From Lepiota brunneoincarnata (Eukaryota > Basidiomycota > Agaricomycetes > Agaricales > Agaricaceae): a DNA stretch of 64,000 bases. Positions 30,952-40,953 of this stretch are shown here, piece after piece. Every line of letters begins with the position of its first letter. Position 1 is the first letter of the stretch. The translations under genes were made by a program, and so were the position numbers. Below the pieces are notes generated by a model. That model had not been told where the DNA came from. It made no database searches and saw nothing but the letters and a program-made list of their open reading frames with translations. The stretch is from NCBI GenBank assembly GCA_023014365.1, contig JAEBUN010000031.1:248001-312000 (forward strand). The letters run 5' to 3'.

Positions 30952-33900
30952 TCAGAGTGAATGGAGGGGGCCAGGCTTAGCAGGGTAAGAGGAATGGAAA
31001 GCCTCTACTAGATCTATGGCATGTTCAAGTTTGGTAGCCGGTAACCATGAAGACTCTTCTTCAGTGTCTTCATAACCTAACCAAATGACTTTGTAGAGGA
31101 GTTTGCATGTGCAATGCTGATCAATCTTTGAGTCAACGATGTGAGCAATCTTGTATTCAGGTTTGCCATCAATAGAAACTGGTGCAGGTGGTGGGTCTGA
31201 TTGGGTGGGTATGGTATTAGGTGTGGCTGGTTCAAGCATAGAAACATGGAAAACTGGGTGTACTCCATGCATGGAGTTGGGGAGTTGGAGGGTGAAGGAG
31301 CAGGTACCTGCTTGGGCACCAAGGAACTTTTTGGAGAGTTTTTTGGAGGGATGGGTGGTGCAGAAGAACTGAGCTTTAATGAACACTTTTTGCCCAACCT
31401 TGAAGTCCAGAGCCAGGACACAGTGGGTGTTGGCGGAGGTCTGGTATCGTTGCTGGGCTATTTCCGACTTCAAGGTGGTATGTAGGTCATCAAGATCAAC
31501 TGCAAAATGGTGGGCCCAAGCGGAGGTGAGGTTGCATTCAGGATGAACTGTGATGTTTGGATGGTATCCTTTATTAGCAAAGAATGGGGAGATACTGGTG
31601 GTGGCACTAGGAGCATTGTTGTAAGCAAACTCAGCTAGTGGTAGTAATTTGGACCAATTGTCCTGTTGGTAGTTACAATAGACCTGAAGATATTGTTCCA
31701 GGGTCTGGTTGGTGCGTTCCATCTGTCTGTCACCTTCTGGGTGGTAGCCTGAAGTGAAGTGTAGTTTCATGTCAAGGGCTTGTCCCAATGAGCAGAAGAA
31801 GTGAGAGACAAATTTGGAGCCGCAGTTGGAGGTAACATGTTCAGGTATGCCATGCTTGGAGAAGACATAGAGGACAAATAGGCAGGCAAGGTCGGAGGAG
31901 GTGACAGTATCATAAGTCGGGATGAATAAGGATTGTTTGGTGAGTCTGTCGACTATTACTAGGATGGCATCATAGCTGGAGGAGGCAGGGAGTTTTTCAA
32001 TGAAGTCCATGGAGATTGAATTCCAAGGTCATTTGGGGATGGGGAGTTGCTTGAGGAGACCATAGGGGCGGTGGCGCTGGGGTTTAGACCTCATACAGGT
32101 GACACAAGACTTACAGAAATCCTTGACAAAGGTGTGGACACTAGGCCAGGTGTATTCATGCTGGATGAGTTCCAGTGTTTTATTCTGACTGAAGTGGCCA
32201 GTTAGGACATGATCGTGCTTGTACTGGAGGACCCAAAGTCAGAGATTGTTGGCATCAGGGACATACATAGATTCTGTCATCTAGGAGGAGGAAACCTTTG
32301 TCATTAACTGACCAACAGCCCTCTGGGCTCGCAAGATGGGTGGAGGTGGTCGGATCCACTGGTAGAGTGGCAAGGATATTGCAGTGTAGTTGGTTGAGAT
32401 CCATGACTACAGCTGCATGAAGGGAAGGGGTGTAAAGAGTGGTGGTGCGGATGAAGGCCACAAGCTGTTCATGAGTGAACACAGGCCAGAAGTTGTGCGG
32501 GTTGACTGATGCATAGTCGCTGTTCCCCCCTTTAGGGTAGATATCCCATTGTCTAGTTAGGGTGTCAGGCTTGGTGCCAAGGTGGCCAGGTCAGAACCAG
32601 ATGACGAGGTGGAATTGGGACAGGAACTTGGACCAACAAGCTTGGCAGTAAGTAAGGATTTTGGTGGTGCAGAAGTATTCAAGGTTTTTGTGGTCGGTGA
32701 CTACATCAATAGTAAGAGGGGCACCCTCAAGATAGTGCCACCAGATATGAAAAGCCTCAAATATTGCCAGGAGTTCCTTGTCGTGGGTGTCATAATTAAG
32801 TTTGGCTGTGTTAAAGGTGTGGGAATGGAATGCAATGGGGTGAACCTCCCCATCATCAGTGATGATAGAGAGAATAGCCGCAAGGGCATAGTCGGAAGTG
32901 TTGGTCTTGACAATGATCTGAGCATTGGGGGCCCAAGGAGTGAGGACGGGGGCAGATATGAATGCTTCCTTCAGGCAACTGAAGGCTTTGCAGCATTCGT
33001 CAGTGAAATTCCATTTCACATCTTTGCAGGTGAGGTGGGTGAGCGGAACAACAATGTCAGAATAACTGTGAATGAAGCGATGATAGAAATTAGTGAAACC
33101 TAAGAAGGACTGGATGTCCTTGACTTTCTTAGGCTCAGGCCACTCCTGGATGGTCTTGACCTTAGATTGGTCCATTCAGAGACCATCAGGGGAAAGAATG
33201 TAGCCAAGATATTCCACTGTATCAGAGTGGAATTGGCATTTGTCAGGATGGGCATATAGACCATGTTGTCAGAGCCACTTGAGGACCTCCTTGACTTGGT
33301 CATGATGGATACTATGATTGTCAGAGTATATCAGAATGTCGTCAAGATAGATAGTAACGCAGACATCGAGCATGTCTTTGAATATATTGTTCATGAACTG
33401 CTGGAAGGTGGCAGGGGTGTTGGTGAGGCTGAAAGGCATAACCATCCATTCGAAGGAGCCATAGCAGGTCCAAAAGGCAGTCTTCCATTCATCACTGTCA
33501 GCAATGCAGACTAGATGGTATGCATGATGGAGGTCAATTTTGGTATATATGCAGGCTTTGCGAGGGGAGTCTAAGAGGTTGGAGATAAGCAGAAGGGGGT
33601 AACAGTCCTTCTTGGTAATATGGTTGAGACCTCTAAAATCAACACATAAACAGAGGGAGCCATCCTTTTTCTTTATGAAGAGGACTGGGGCTCCATGAGG
33701 AGAAGTGGAGGGGCAAATGAAGCCAATAGATAAATGTTCATCAATGAAATCACGTAGAGCTCCAAGCTCTGATTGTGAAAGGGAGTAAATGGTACCAACC
33801 GGAGGTTGACCACCATCCTCAAGGTTAATCTGGAGGTTGTAAGGGTGGTGTGGAGCGAGTGTGTCAACACACAATTTACTGAAAACATCAGCAAACTTGT

Positions 33901-34215
33901 GGTATTCCTCGGGGATGGACAAGAGGTCAGCCAGGTCTTCAGAGACAGAAGAGGATGTGGCTGATGTGGAGGTGGTGGAGAGATTGATTCGGAATTGTTG
34001 GGAACCAGGGAGCTTGGCAGCATGGATAAAGGCAGGGGCATTTATCAGGGAGATGTGCAGTTTCATGATGGGGACAGATTGGGACAAGGTCCTGGACAGG
34101 GGTGGTGAACCTAGGTCAGGAGTGTCAGGGGTGGCCATAGGTGGGGCTGATGTGGGTGCAACACAGGTAGAGACAGAAGCAGGATTCTCAAGTAGGGATG
34201 GCCAGAAAGTGATAC
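30952..34215 (-). pseudogene. Pol of A3, main part (continues 43142-43668)
   Basis: Integrase, RNase H and reverse transcriptase parts in several frames with multiple stops; a small deletion near 31319 removes residues just before the chromodomain. Motifs visible: YLDD, NYDTHDKELLAIF, SMDFIEKLPASSSYDA, chromodomain YKVIWLGYEDTEEESSW. The protease end lies beyond the inserted B LTR. Confidence 0.9.
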
Positions 34216-34547
34216 TGTTATCAGAAACCACATCAGAAGGACAGTTATTTTTAGCTCACATTCCCATGTCACTATGAAACTACCAGTAGTGTACATCAGA
34301 AGGACTATTCTTAGTATACGCCTCATGTTTTCTTATCTCTGACTCATAGTTACCCCGGTCTGGACTATTATAGTAGGAGTACAGCCACACTTAGAGATAT
34401 ATAAGGATACAGTACAATACCTTGTATCCTTATCTTAGTGTTATACAGTTCTTGCCTCCTATATCTCTTTGCCCTTAAAACCGGCTGGACTATAGTGCTC
34501 CGTCGTCTCTAAGTCACGCCTAGTAGGACAAGACCAAGTCTGTATAG

Positions 34548-35864
34548 TGTTAGAGCCGGTGCGGGTCGGGACCGAAGCGGAGGGTCGGGGTGGTATCCTT
34601 GGTATAAGGTAACCGGGGGACAGGGCGAAGTCAGTACGTAGACTTCGGGACCGAGGCGGAGTACGTCGGGCGGGGGGTTGGACTTGCGGCCTCAGCTTAT
34701 GTGCTGTGCCCTTGTTAGAGCCGGTGCGGGTCGGGACCGAAGCGGAGGGTCGGGGTGGTATCCTTGGTATAAGGTAACCGGGGGACGGGACGACATCAGT
34801 ACGTAGACGGCGGGACCGAGGCGGAGTACTTCGGGCGGAGAGTGGACTTGCGGCCTCAGCTTATGTGCTGTGCCCTCCTACTGTCCGAGTCCGTATTTCA
34901 GGAAGTCGGGGCCGAAGCGGAGCGAGGCAGAGAGAGAGGGGGATAGGGAACAGGGGACTGGTCCGCTGCTCGATTCGATTATCAGACTGAGGAGTACAAG
35001 CCAAGTACCTACGGTATATATACTACTGGCCTTACGAACTATGACTCGTACTGACTACGTGCGGAGTGAAGCGGAGACCCATATGGTTACAAACGGATTA
35101 CAAACGAAATGGAGACCGGTACGGGTATGGAGACTGGTAACGTATCTTGACTACGGACGGGAAATGGAGACGGGGAAATAGAGACAGCAAGGTTCAGGTG
35201 ACCACGGCACGTGTGGAGGTGGTCGCGTGATCAGGGCAGTGGGTTGCGGTCGGAGTGAGTCGGGGCCGAGTCGGAGGGCAGAGGGTTGTTGTGTGGAACA
35301 CACGTGGAGTCGAGAAGCCGAAGTTTAAGTGATTAGACTTATAGTTGGCATGGATATGACAGCCCTCCTACTGTCCTAGTCCGTATTTCAGGAAGTCGGA
35401 GCCGAAGCGGAGCGAGGCAGAAGAGAGGAGAGGATATGGAACAGGGAGCTGGTCCGCTGCTCGATTCGATTATCAGACTGAGGAGTACAAGCCAAGTGCC
35501 TACGGTATATATACTACTAGCTCGACGAATGATGACTCGTACTGACTACGTGCGGAGTGAAGCGGAGACCCATATGGTTACAAGCGGATTACGAATAATT
35601 TCGAATGGAATGGAGACCGGTACGGGTATGGAGACTGGTAACGTATTCTGATTACGGACAGAGAATGGAGAACTGGACAATGGGAGCACCGAGGGTCAGG
35701 TGGTCGTGGCACGTGTAGAGGTAGGTCGCGTGATCGGGGCGAAGGGTTGCGGTCGGAGCCAGTCGGGGCCGAGTCGGAGGGCATAGGGTTGTCGTGTGGA
35801 GCACACGTGGAGTCGAGGAGCCGAAGCCTAATGGTTAAGCTCTAGGTTTGGTGTGGATATGACA
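34548..35864 (-). repeat. 3' LTR of A4, split by a solo LTR
   Basis: 34548-34712 and 35367-35864, together 663 bp, matching the 5' LTR. Confidence 0.93.
34713..35361 (-). repeat. Solo LTR of family A in the A4 3' LTR, TSD GCCCT
   Basis: 649 bp, same orientation as its host LTR, flanked by GCCCT at 34708-34712 and 35362-35366. It belongs to the LTR subtype seen at 59796-60446 rather than that of A4. Confidence 0.95.
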
Positions 35865-35881
35865 GTGCCCCCCCTTTAGGG
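35865..35881 (-). promoter_or_regulatory. Polypurine tract of A4
   Basis: Read on the minus strand, CCCTAAAGGGGGGGCAC lies directly against the 3' LTR. This is the expected primer for plus-strand DNA synthesis and confirms that gag-pol orientation is minus. Conserved beside every 3' LTR of the family. Confidence 0.85.
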
Positions 35882-35939
35882 CCGAGCCTCGAGGCCCAAG
35901 GCGGTCTAGACCGGGGCCCACCGGAAAATTCCACGAGGG

Positions 35940-35947
35940 TATAAAAA
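35940..35947 (+). promoter_or_regulatory. TATA box of the antisense gene in A4
   Basis: TATAAAAA on the plus strand, 59 bp before the ATG at 35999 and outside the LTR. The same box with GTGAACTG or CGAACTG just after it occurs in A1 (inverse), A3 (29939) and A5 (60532), so the gene carries its own promoter. Confidence 0.65.
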
Positions 35948-35998
35948 AAAGGTGAACTGATTCGAATTTGAGAGGACACAACTTGACCTCCTACCCCC

Positions 35999-37084
35999 AT
36001 GAGCAGACAACCATCCTGTCAACCGACCGCTACGGAGCGCAAGGCGCGATTACTGAGAGAGAAGGCGGAGCAAGAGGAACGAGAGCGGCTCGAAATCGAG
36101 AGGCTAGAAGAAGAGGAACGGCGAGAGGAGGAGGAGCGGCGGCTGGCAATAGAACGCCAAGAGGAGGAGCGACGGCGGCTCATAGAGCTGCGCCAGCGAC
36201 AAGCGGAAGAGCGCACGAAGGAGCGATATGCGGAGGAGATCAGGAGGCAGCAAGAGGAAACCGCCGAGGCAGAGCGTTGGGCGATTCGGGCCCGACTCGT
36301 TGCGACGACCACAGGGGCCTCGTCGAGCCGTCTGTCGGAAGACCCGATGCAAGTAGATACGGAGGAGTCGGATTCCGAATATACGGATAGGGATGAGGCG
36401 AGGGACAAGGAGGAAGAGGGGGAGGAGGACTCCGGGGATTCAGGGGGTAAGGGTAAGGGGAAGGCAAAGGCGAGGGCGGCCCCGCGACGGGGCCATGCGC
36501 ACGTATTCGGGGGCGAGAATCCCTGCTGGAGGTGCCAGCGAGACGGGGCCCCATGTGAGGTGGCCGGCGGGTAAGTCATTTTGGAGGATTTCCGGACTAC
36601 ATACTGATAGTTTCTTAGTAACACCAGGAGTTGCCGTCGGTGCAGCAAAATGAAAAAACGGTGCGGGGGTCAAGAGGAGACGGAGCCGAGCGGGGCCGGT
36701 GGTTTGTCGGGCCAGCAATTCGAAGGTGAGTAAGGAATCCTGTATTATGATGGATGCCAATTGATGGACCTTGTAGAGTTGAAACGGCTCATTGAAGAAA
36801 GGCACCAGGAGACCGTCAAGAAAATCTACACCCTGGAGGTGCGAATTGAGCGGTCCATCGCTCGGTTGGGGGAAAAGGTCGACAAGATGGGGTCGCTTGC
36901 TGGCCGCTACAAGCAACTACGGCGTTGGGAGGCTCAGGTGGACGGAAATTGGTCGAGTGGAAATTTTTCGGAGACGGAGGGTTCGGAGGGGAGTGTCGGG
37001 CCCGCTTCGGAGGAGGAGGTGCAGGATTTGATGGAAGAAGTGAATGGGTCGCCCGGGCTCTCTGGAGACGACACCGATAGGTAG
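35999..37084 (+). CDS. Antisense Zn2Cys6-like gene of A4, three exons, intact
   Basis: Accessory gene lying between pol and the 3' LTR on the strand opposite gag-pol. Exons 35999-36570, 36619-36725 and 36777-37084; introns of 48 bp (GTAAGT...TTCTTAG) and 51 bp (GTGAGT...TTGTAG). Spliced length is 987 nt, 328 residues. Domains in order: Arg/Glu-rich helical region (about residues 10-95, probably coiled coil), acidic stretch, basic GKGKGKAKARAAPRRG, then C-x2-C-x6-C (CWRCQRDGAPC) joined across intron 1 to C-x2-C-x6-C (CRRCSKMKKRC) with nine residues between. That is the spacing of fungal Zn2Cys6 DNA-binding clusters. A second helical region (LKRLIEERHQETVKK) and an acidic tail follow. It is convergent with pol, stops 69 bp apart. 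A nuclear DNA-binding regulator is my inference; no search was possible. Confidence 0.8.
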
Positions 37085-37153
37085 TTGTACGGGGTTGTTT
37101 TTTTGGTTTGTTTAATACATGGTTGTTTCTTGGTGCGATGTGTGGTCAGTAAC

Positions 37154-40100
37154 TCAAAGTGAGTGAAGAGGACCAGGCTTTGCAGGGTAAGAGGAATGAA
37201 AAGCCTCTACGAGATCTATAGCATGTTCAAGCTCGGTGGCTGGCAACCACGAGGACTCTTCTTCAGTGTCTTCATAACCTAACCAGATGACTTTATAGAG
37301 GAGCTTGCACGCGCGGCGCCGATCGATCTTAGAGTCGACGATGCGGGCAATCTCATATTCTGGTTCACCGTCAATGGAAACCGGCGCGGGCGGCGGATCC
37401 GATCGGGCGGGTATGGTGTTAGGTGTGGCTGGTTCAAGCATGGAAACATGGAAGACTGGGTGTACTCCATGCATGGAGTCGGGAAGTCGGAGTGTAAGGG
37501 AGTGAGTACCTGCTTGTGCAATGATCTCATAAGGCCCAAGGTACTTTTCGGAGAGTTTTTTGGAGGGACGGGTGGTGCGGAAGAATTGGGCTTTCACGAA
37601 TACCTTTTGTCCAACCTTGAAGTCCGGGGCGGGGAGTCGGCGGGCGTCGGCGGAGGTCTGATAACGTTGCTGGGCTAGCGCTATTTCGGACTTCAGGGTG
37701 GTATGTAGGTCGTCGAGATCAACAGCAAAATGGCGGGCCCAGGCGGAGGCAAGATCGCGTTCAGGATGAACTGTGATGTTCGGATGGTATCCTTTATTAG
37801 CGAAGAATGGGGAGATACCGGTGGTGGCACTAGGAGCGTTGTTGTAAGCAAACTCAGCTAGGGGTAGTAATTCGGACCAATTGTCCTGTTGGTAGTTACA
37901 ATAGACCCGAAGGTATTGTTCGAGGGTCTGGTTGGTGCGTTCTGTTTGTCCGTCGCCTTCTGGATGGTAGCCCGAGGTGAAATGTAGCTTCATGTCAAGG
38001 GCTTGTCCCAATGAGCGGAAGAAGTGGGAGACGAATTCGGAGCCGCGGTCGGAGGTAACATGTTCGGGTACGCTGTGCTTGGAGAAGACGTGGAGGACGA
38101 ATAGGCGGGCGAGGTCGGAGGAGGTGATGGTATCATAAGTTGGGATGAAGAGGGATTGCTTGGTGAGTCTGTCAACGATTACCAGGATGGCGTCATAGCC
38201 GGAGGAGGCGGGAAGTTTTTCGATGAAGTCCATGGAGATTGAATTCCAAGGGCGTTCGGGGATGGGGAGTTGCTTAAGGAGACCGTAGGGGCGATGGCGC
38301 TGGGGTTTAGACCTCATACAGGTGACACAAGACTTACAGAAATCCTTCACGAAGGTGCGGACGCTAGGCCAGGTGTATTCGCGCCGGATGAGTTCCAGCG
38401 TTTTATTCTGACCAAAGTGGCCGGCTAGGACGTGATCATGCTTGTACTGGAGGACCCGAAGTCGGAGATTGTCGGTGTCAGGGACGTAGATTCTGTCGTC
38501 TAAGAGGAGGAAACCTTTATCATTAACTGACCAACGGCCTTCTGGGCTGGCAAGATGGGCGGAAGCGGTCGGATCCGCTGGTAGGGCGGCGAGAATATCG
38601 CGGTGTAGCTGATCGAGGTCCATGACTACAGCTGCGCGAAGGGAAGGGGCGTAAAGAGTGGTGGCACGGACGGAGGCCGCGAGCTGTTCGTGAGTGAACA
38701 CAGGCCGGAAGTTGTGCGGGTTGACTGATGCATAGTCGCTATTCCCCCCTTTAGGGTAGACGTCCCATCGTCTAGTTAGGGCGTCAGGCTTGGTGCCGAG
38801 GCGGCCGGGTCGGAAACGGATGACGAGGTGGAATTGGGATAGGAACTCGGACCAACAAGCTTGGCGGCGAGTCAGGATCTTGGTGGTGCAGAAGTATTCG
38901 AGGTTCTTGTGGTCAGTGACCACATCAATAGCAAGGGGGGCACCTTCGAGGTAGTGCCGCCAGATGCGAAAGGCTTCGAATATCGCCAGGAGTTCCTTGT
39001 CGTGAGTGTCATAGTTGAGTTCGGCCGTGTTAAAGGTGCGGGAATGGAATGCAACGGGATGGACCTCCCCATCGTCGGTGACGATAGAGAGGATTGCCAC
39101 AAGGGCGTAGTCGGAGGCGTCGGTCTCGACAATGATCTGAGCGTCGGGGACCCAAGGAGTGAGGACGGGGGCGGAGATAAATGCTTCCTTCAGGGAGTTA
39201 AAGGCCTCGCGACAATCATCAGTAAAATTCCACTTCACGTCTTTGCGGGTGAGGCGAGTGAGCGGAACGACGATGTCGGAGTATCCGTGAATGAAGCGAC
39301 GGTAGAAATTGGCGAAGCCTAGGAAGGACTGGATGTCCTTGACTTTCTTAGGCTCAGGCCACTCCTGGATGGTCTTGACCTTAGATTGGTCCATTCGGAG
39401 GCCGTCGGGGGAGAGAATGTAGCCGAGATATTCCACTGTGTCAGAGTGGAACTGGCATTTGTCAGGGCGGGCGTATAGACCGTGTTGGCGGAGCCGCTTG
39501 AGGACCTCCTTGACTTGGTCACGATGGATACTATGGTTGTCGGAGTATATCAGAATGTCGTCAAGGTAGATAGTAACGCAGACATCGAGCATGTCCTTGA
39601 ATATATCGTTCATGAACCGCTGGAAGGTGGCGGGGGCATTGGTGAGGCCGAAAGGCATAACCATCCACTCGAAGGAGCCGTAGCGGGTCCGAAAGGCGGT
39701 CTTCCATTCGTCGCCGTCAGCAACGCGGACAAGATGGTAGGCGTGGCGGAGGTCGATCTTGGTATATACGCGAGCTTTGCGAGGGGAGTCTAAGAGGTCG
39801 GAGATGAGCGGAAGGGGATAGCGGTCCTTCTTGGTGATACGGTTGAGACCTCTAAAATCAACGCATAAGCGGAGGGAGCCGTCCTTTTTCTTGACGAAGA
39901 GGACCGGGGCTCCATGAGGGGAAGTGGAGGGGCGGATGAAACCAATAGATAAATGTTCGTCAATAAAATCACGTAGAGCTCCAAGCTCCGATTGTGAAAG
40001 GGAGTAAATGGTACCGACCGGAGGCTGACCGCCATCCTCTAGGTTAATCTGGAGGTCGTAAGGGCGGTGTGGAGCAAGTGTGTCAGCACGCGATTTACTG

Positions 40101-40762
40101 AAAACGTCAGCGAACTCGTGGTATTCCTCGGGGATAGACGAGAGGTCAGGCGGTTCCTCGGAGACAGAAGAGGACGCGGCCGATGCGGAGGCGGCGGAAA
40201 GATTTATTCGGAATTGTTGGGAGCCAGGGAGCTTGGCAGCGCGGATAAAGGCAGGAGCGTTTATCAAGGAGATGTGCGGTTTCGCAAGGGGGACAGATTG
40301 GGACGAGGTCCCGGACAGGGGTGGTGAACCTAGGTCAGGAGAGTCAGGGGCGGCCATAGGCGGAGCCGATGCGGGTGCGACGCAGGTAGAGACGGAAGCA
40401 GGATTCTCGAGTAGGGATGGCTGGAAAGTAATACTGCCCAAAGCCCAGTCAATCAACGGATTGTAGCGGGTGAGCCAGTTGTGTCCTAAGACCACAGAAC
40501 AGGAAGAGTCGAGCCGGGTGACATAAGTGTCCAAAATGATAGATTCACCGGAGGGGAAAGATACAGGCAGTTGCGCAAGCTCCGTAATGTAGGCATTTGA
40601 GGTCCCATCAAATAACTGAAGTTCAATAGCCGGAATGGACGAGGTTGGAATACTATGAGAACGAACAAAAGATGAGTCCACAAAACAGTGAGTAGAACCA
40701 CTATCAACAAGGGCTTTGAAAGGAGAAAGAGAAGAGAAATCAGAACTAACTACATTGTCCAT
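37154..40762 (-). CDS. pol: Pol of A4, intact
   Basis: 1202 residues from the first ATG. The frame is open about 66 codons further upstream to the gag stop (40954), in the -1 frame, so the native product is probably a Gag-Pol fusion. Protease DSGS at 20-23; reverse transcriptase with YLDD at 399-402; RNase H with D548, E590 and D617; integrase zinc region ending C812-x2-C815; DDE core D845, D905, E941; chromodomain at about 1130-1190 (YKVIWLGYEDTEEESSW). No stop or missing catalytic residue seen. Ends in GPLHSL, 69 bp from the stop of the convergent antisense gene. Confidence 0.95.
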   Translation of the reverse strand: MDNVVSSDFSSLSPFKALVDSGSTHCFVDSSFVRSHSIPTSSIPAIELQLFDGTSNAYITELAQLPVSFPSGESIILDTYVTRLDSSCSVVLGHNWLTRYNPLIDWALGSITFQPSLLENPASVSTCVAPASAPPMAAPDSPDLGSPPLSGTSSQSVPLAKPHISLINAPAFIRAAKLPGSQQFRINLSAASASAASSSVSEEPPDLSSIPEEYHEFADVFSKSRADTLAPHRPYDLQINLEDGGQPPVGTIYSLSQSELGALRDFIDEHLSIGFIRPSTSPHGAPVLFVKKKDGSLRLCVDFRGLNRITKKDRYPLPLISDLLDSPRKARVYTKIDLRHAYHLVRVADGDEWKTAFRTRYGSFEWMVMPFGLTNAPATFQRFMNDIFKDMLDVCVTIYLDDILIYSDNHSIHRDQVKEVLKRLRQHGLYARPDKCQFHSDTVEYLGYILSPDGLRMDQSKVKTIQEWPEPKKVKDIQSFLGFANFYRRFIHGYSDIVVPLTRLTRKDVKWNFTDDCREAFNSLKEAFISAPVLTPWVPDAQIIVETDASDYALVAILSIVTDDGEVHPVAFHSRTFNTAELNYDTHDKELLAIFEAFRIWRHYLEGAPLAIDVVTDHKNLEYFCTTKILTRRQACWSEFLSQFHLVIRFRPGRLGTKPDALTRRWDVYPKGGNSDYASVNPHNFRPVFTHEQLAASVRATTLYAPSLRAAVVMDLDQLHRDILAALPADPTASAHLASPEGRWSVNDKGFLLLDDRIYVPDTDNLRLRVLQYKHDHVLAGHFGQNKTLELIRREYTWPSVRTFVKDFCKSCVTCMRSKPQRHRPYGLLKQLPIPERPWNSISMDFIEKLPASSGYDAILVIVDRLTKQSLFIPTYDTITSSDLARLFVLHVFSKHSVPEHVTSDRGSEFVSHFFRSLGQALDMKLHFTSGYHPEGDGQTERTNQTLEQYLRVYCNYQQDNWSELLPLAEFAYNNAPSATTGISPFFANKGYHPNITVHPERDLASAWARHFAVDLDDLHTTLKSEIALAQQRYQTSADARRLPAPDFKVGQKVFVKAQFFRTTRPSKKLSEKYLGPYEIIAQAGTHSLTLRLPDSMHGVHPVFHVSMLEPATPNTIPARSDPPPAPVSIDGEPEYEIARIVDSKIDRRRACKLLYKVIWLGYEDTEEESSWLPATELEHAIDLVEAFHSSYPAKPGPLHSL

Positions 40763-40953
40763 TGTAGAAATCGGGTCCGAAGCGGAGAGTACGGAAGCGG
40801 AGACAGAAGATACAGAAGTAATTAAAGGAGAAGTTAATGTGATATGAAAGGAGTTCGGGTCGGAAAGAGCGGACGCATTGAGACGGAAACTCTCTGGAGC
40901 ACAGCAGAGTTCAATGCGATCCTCAGTCTGTGCAGAGGCCTGAGGACCGCCGA

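Noticed and set aside
36019..36648. 209-codon minus-strand frame, Ser/Arg-rich, opposite the antisense gene of A4
   Set aside because: Mirror image of the Glu/Arg-rich coding exon. The plus strand has the TATA box, introns and zinc cysteines, so this frame is a shadow.
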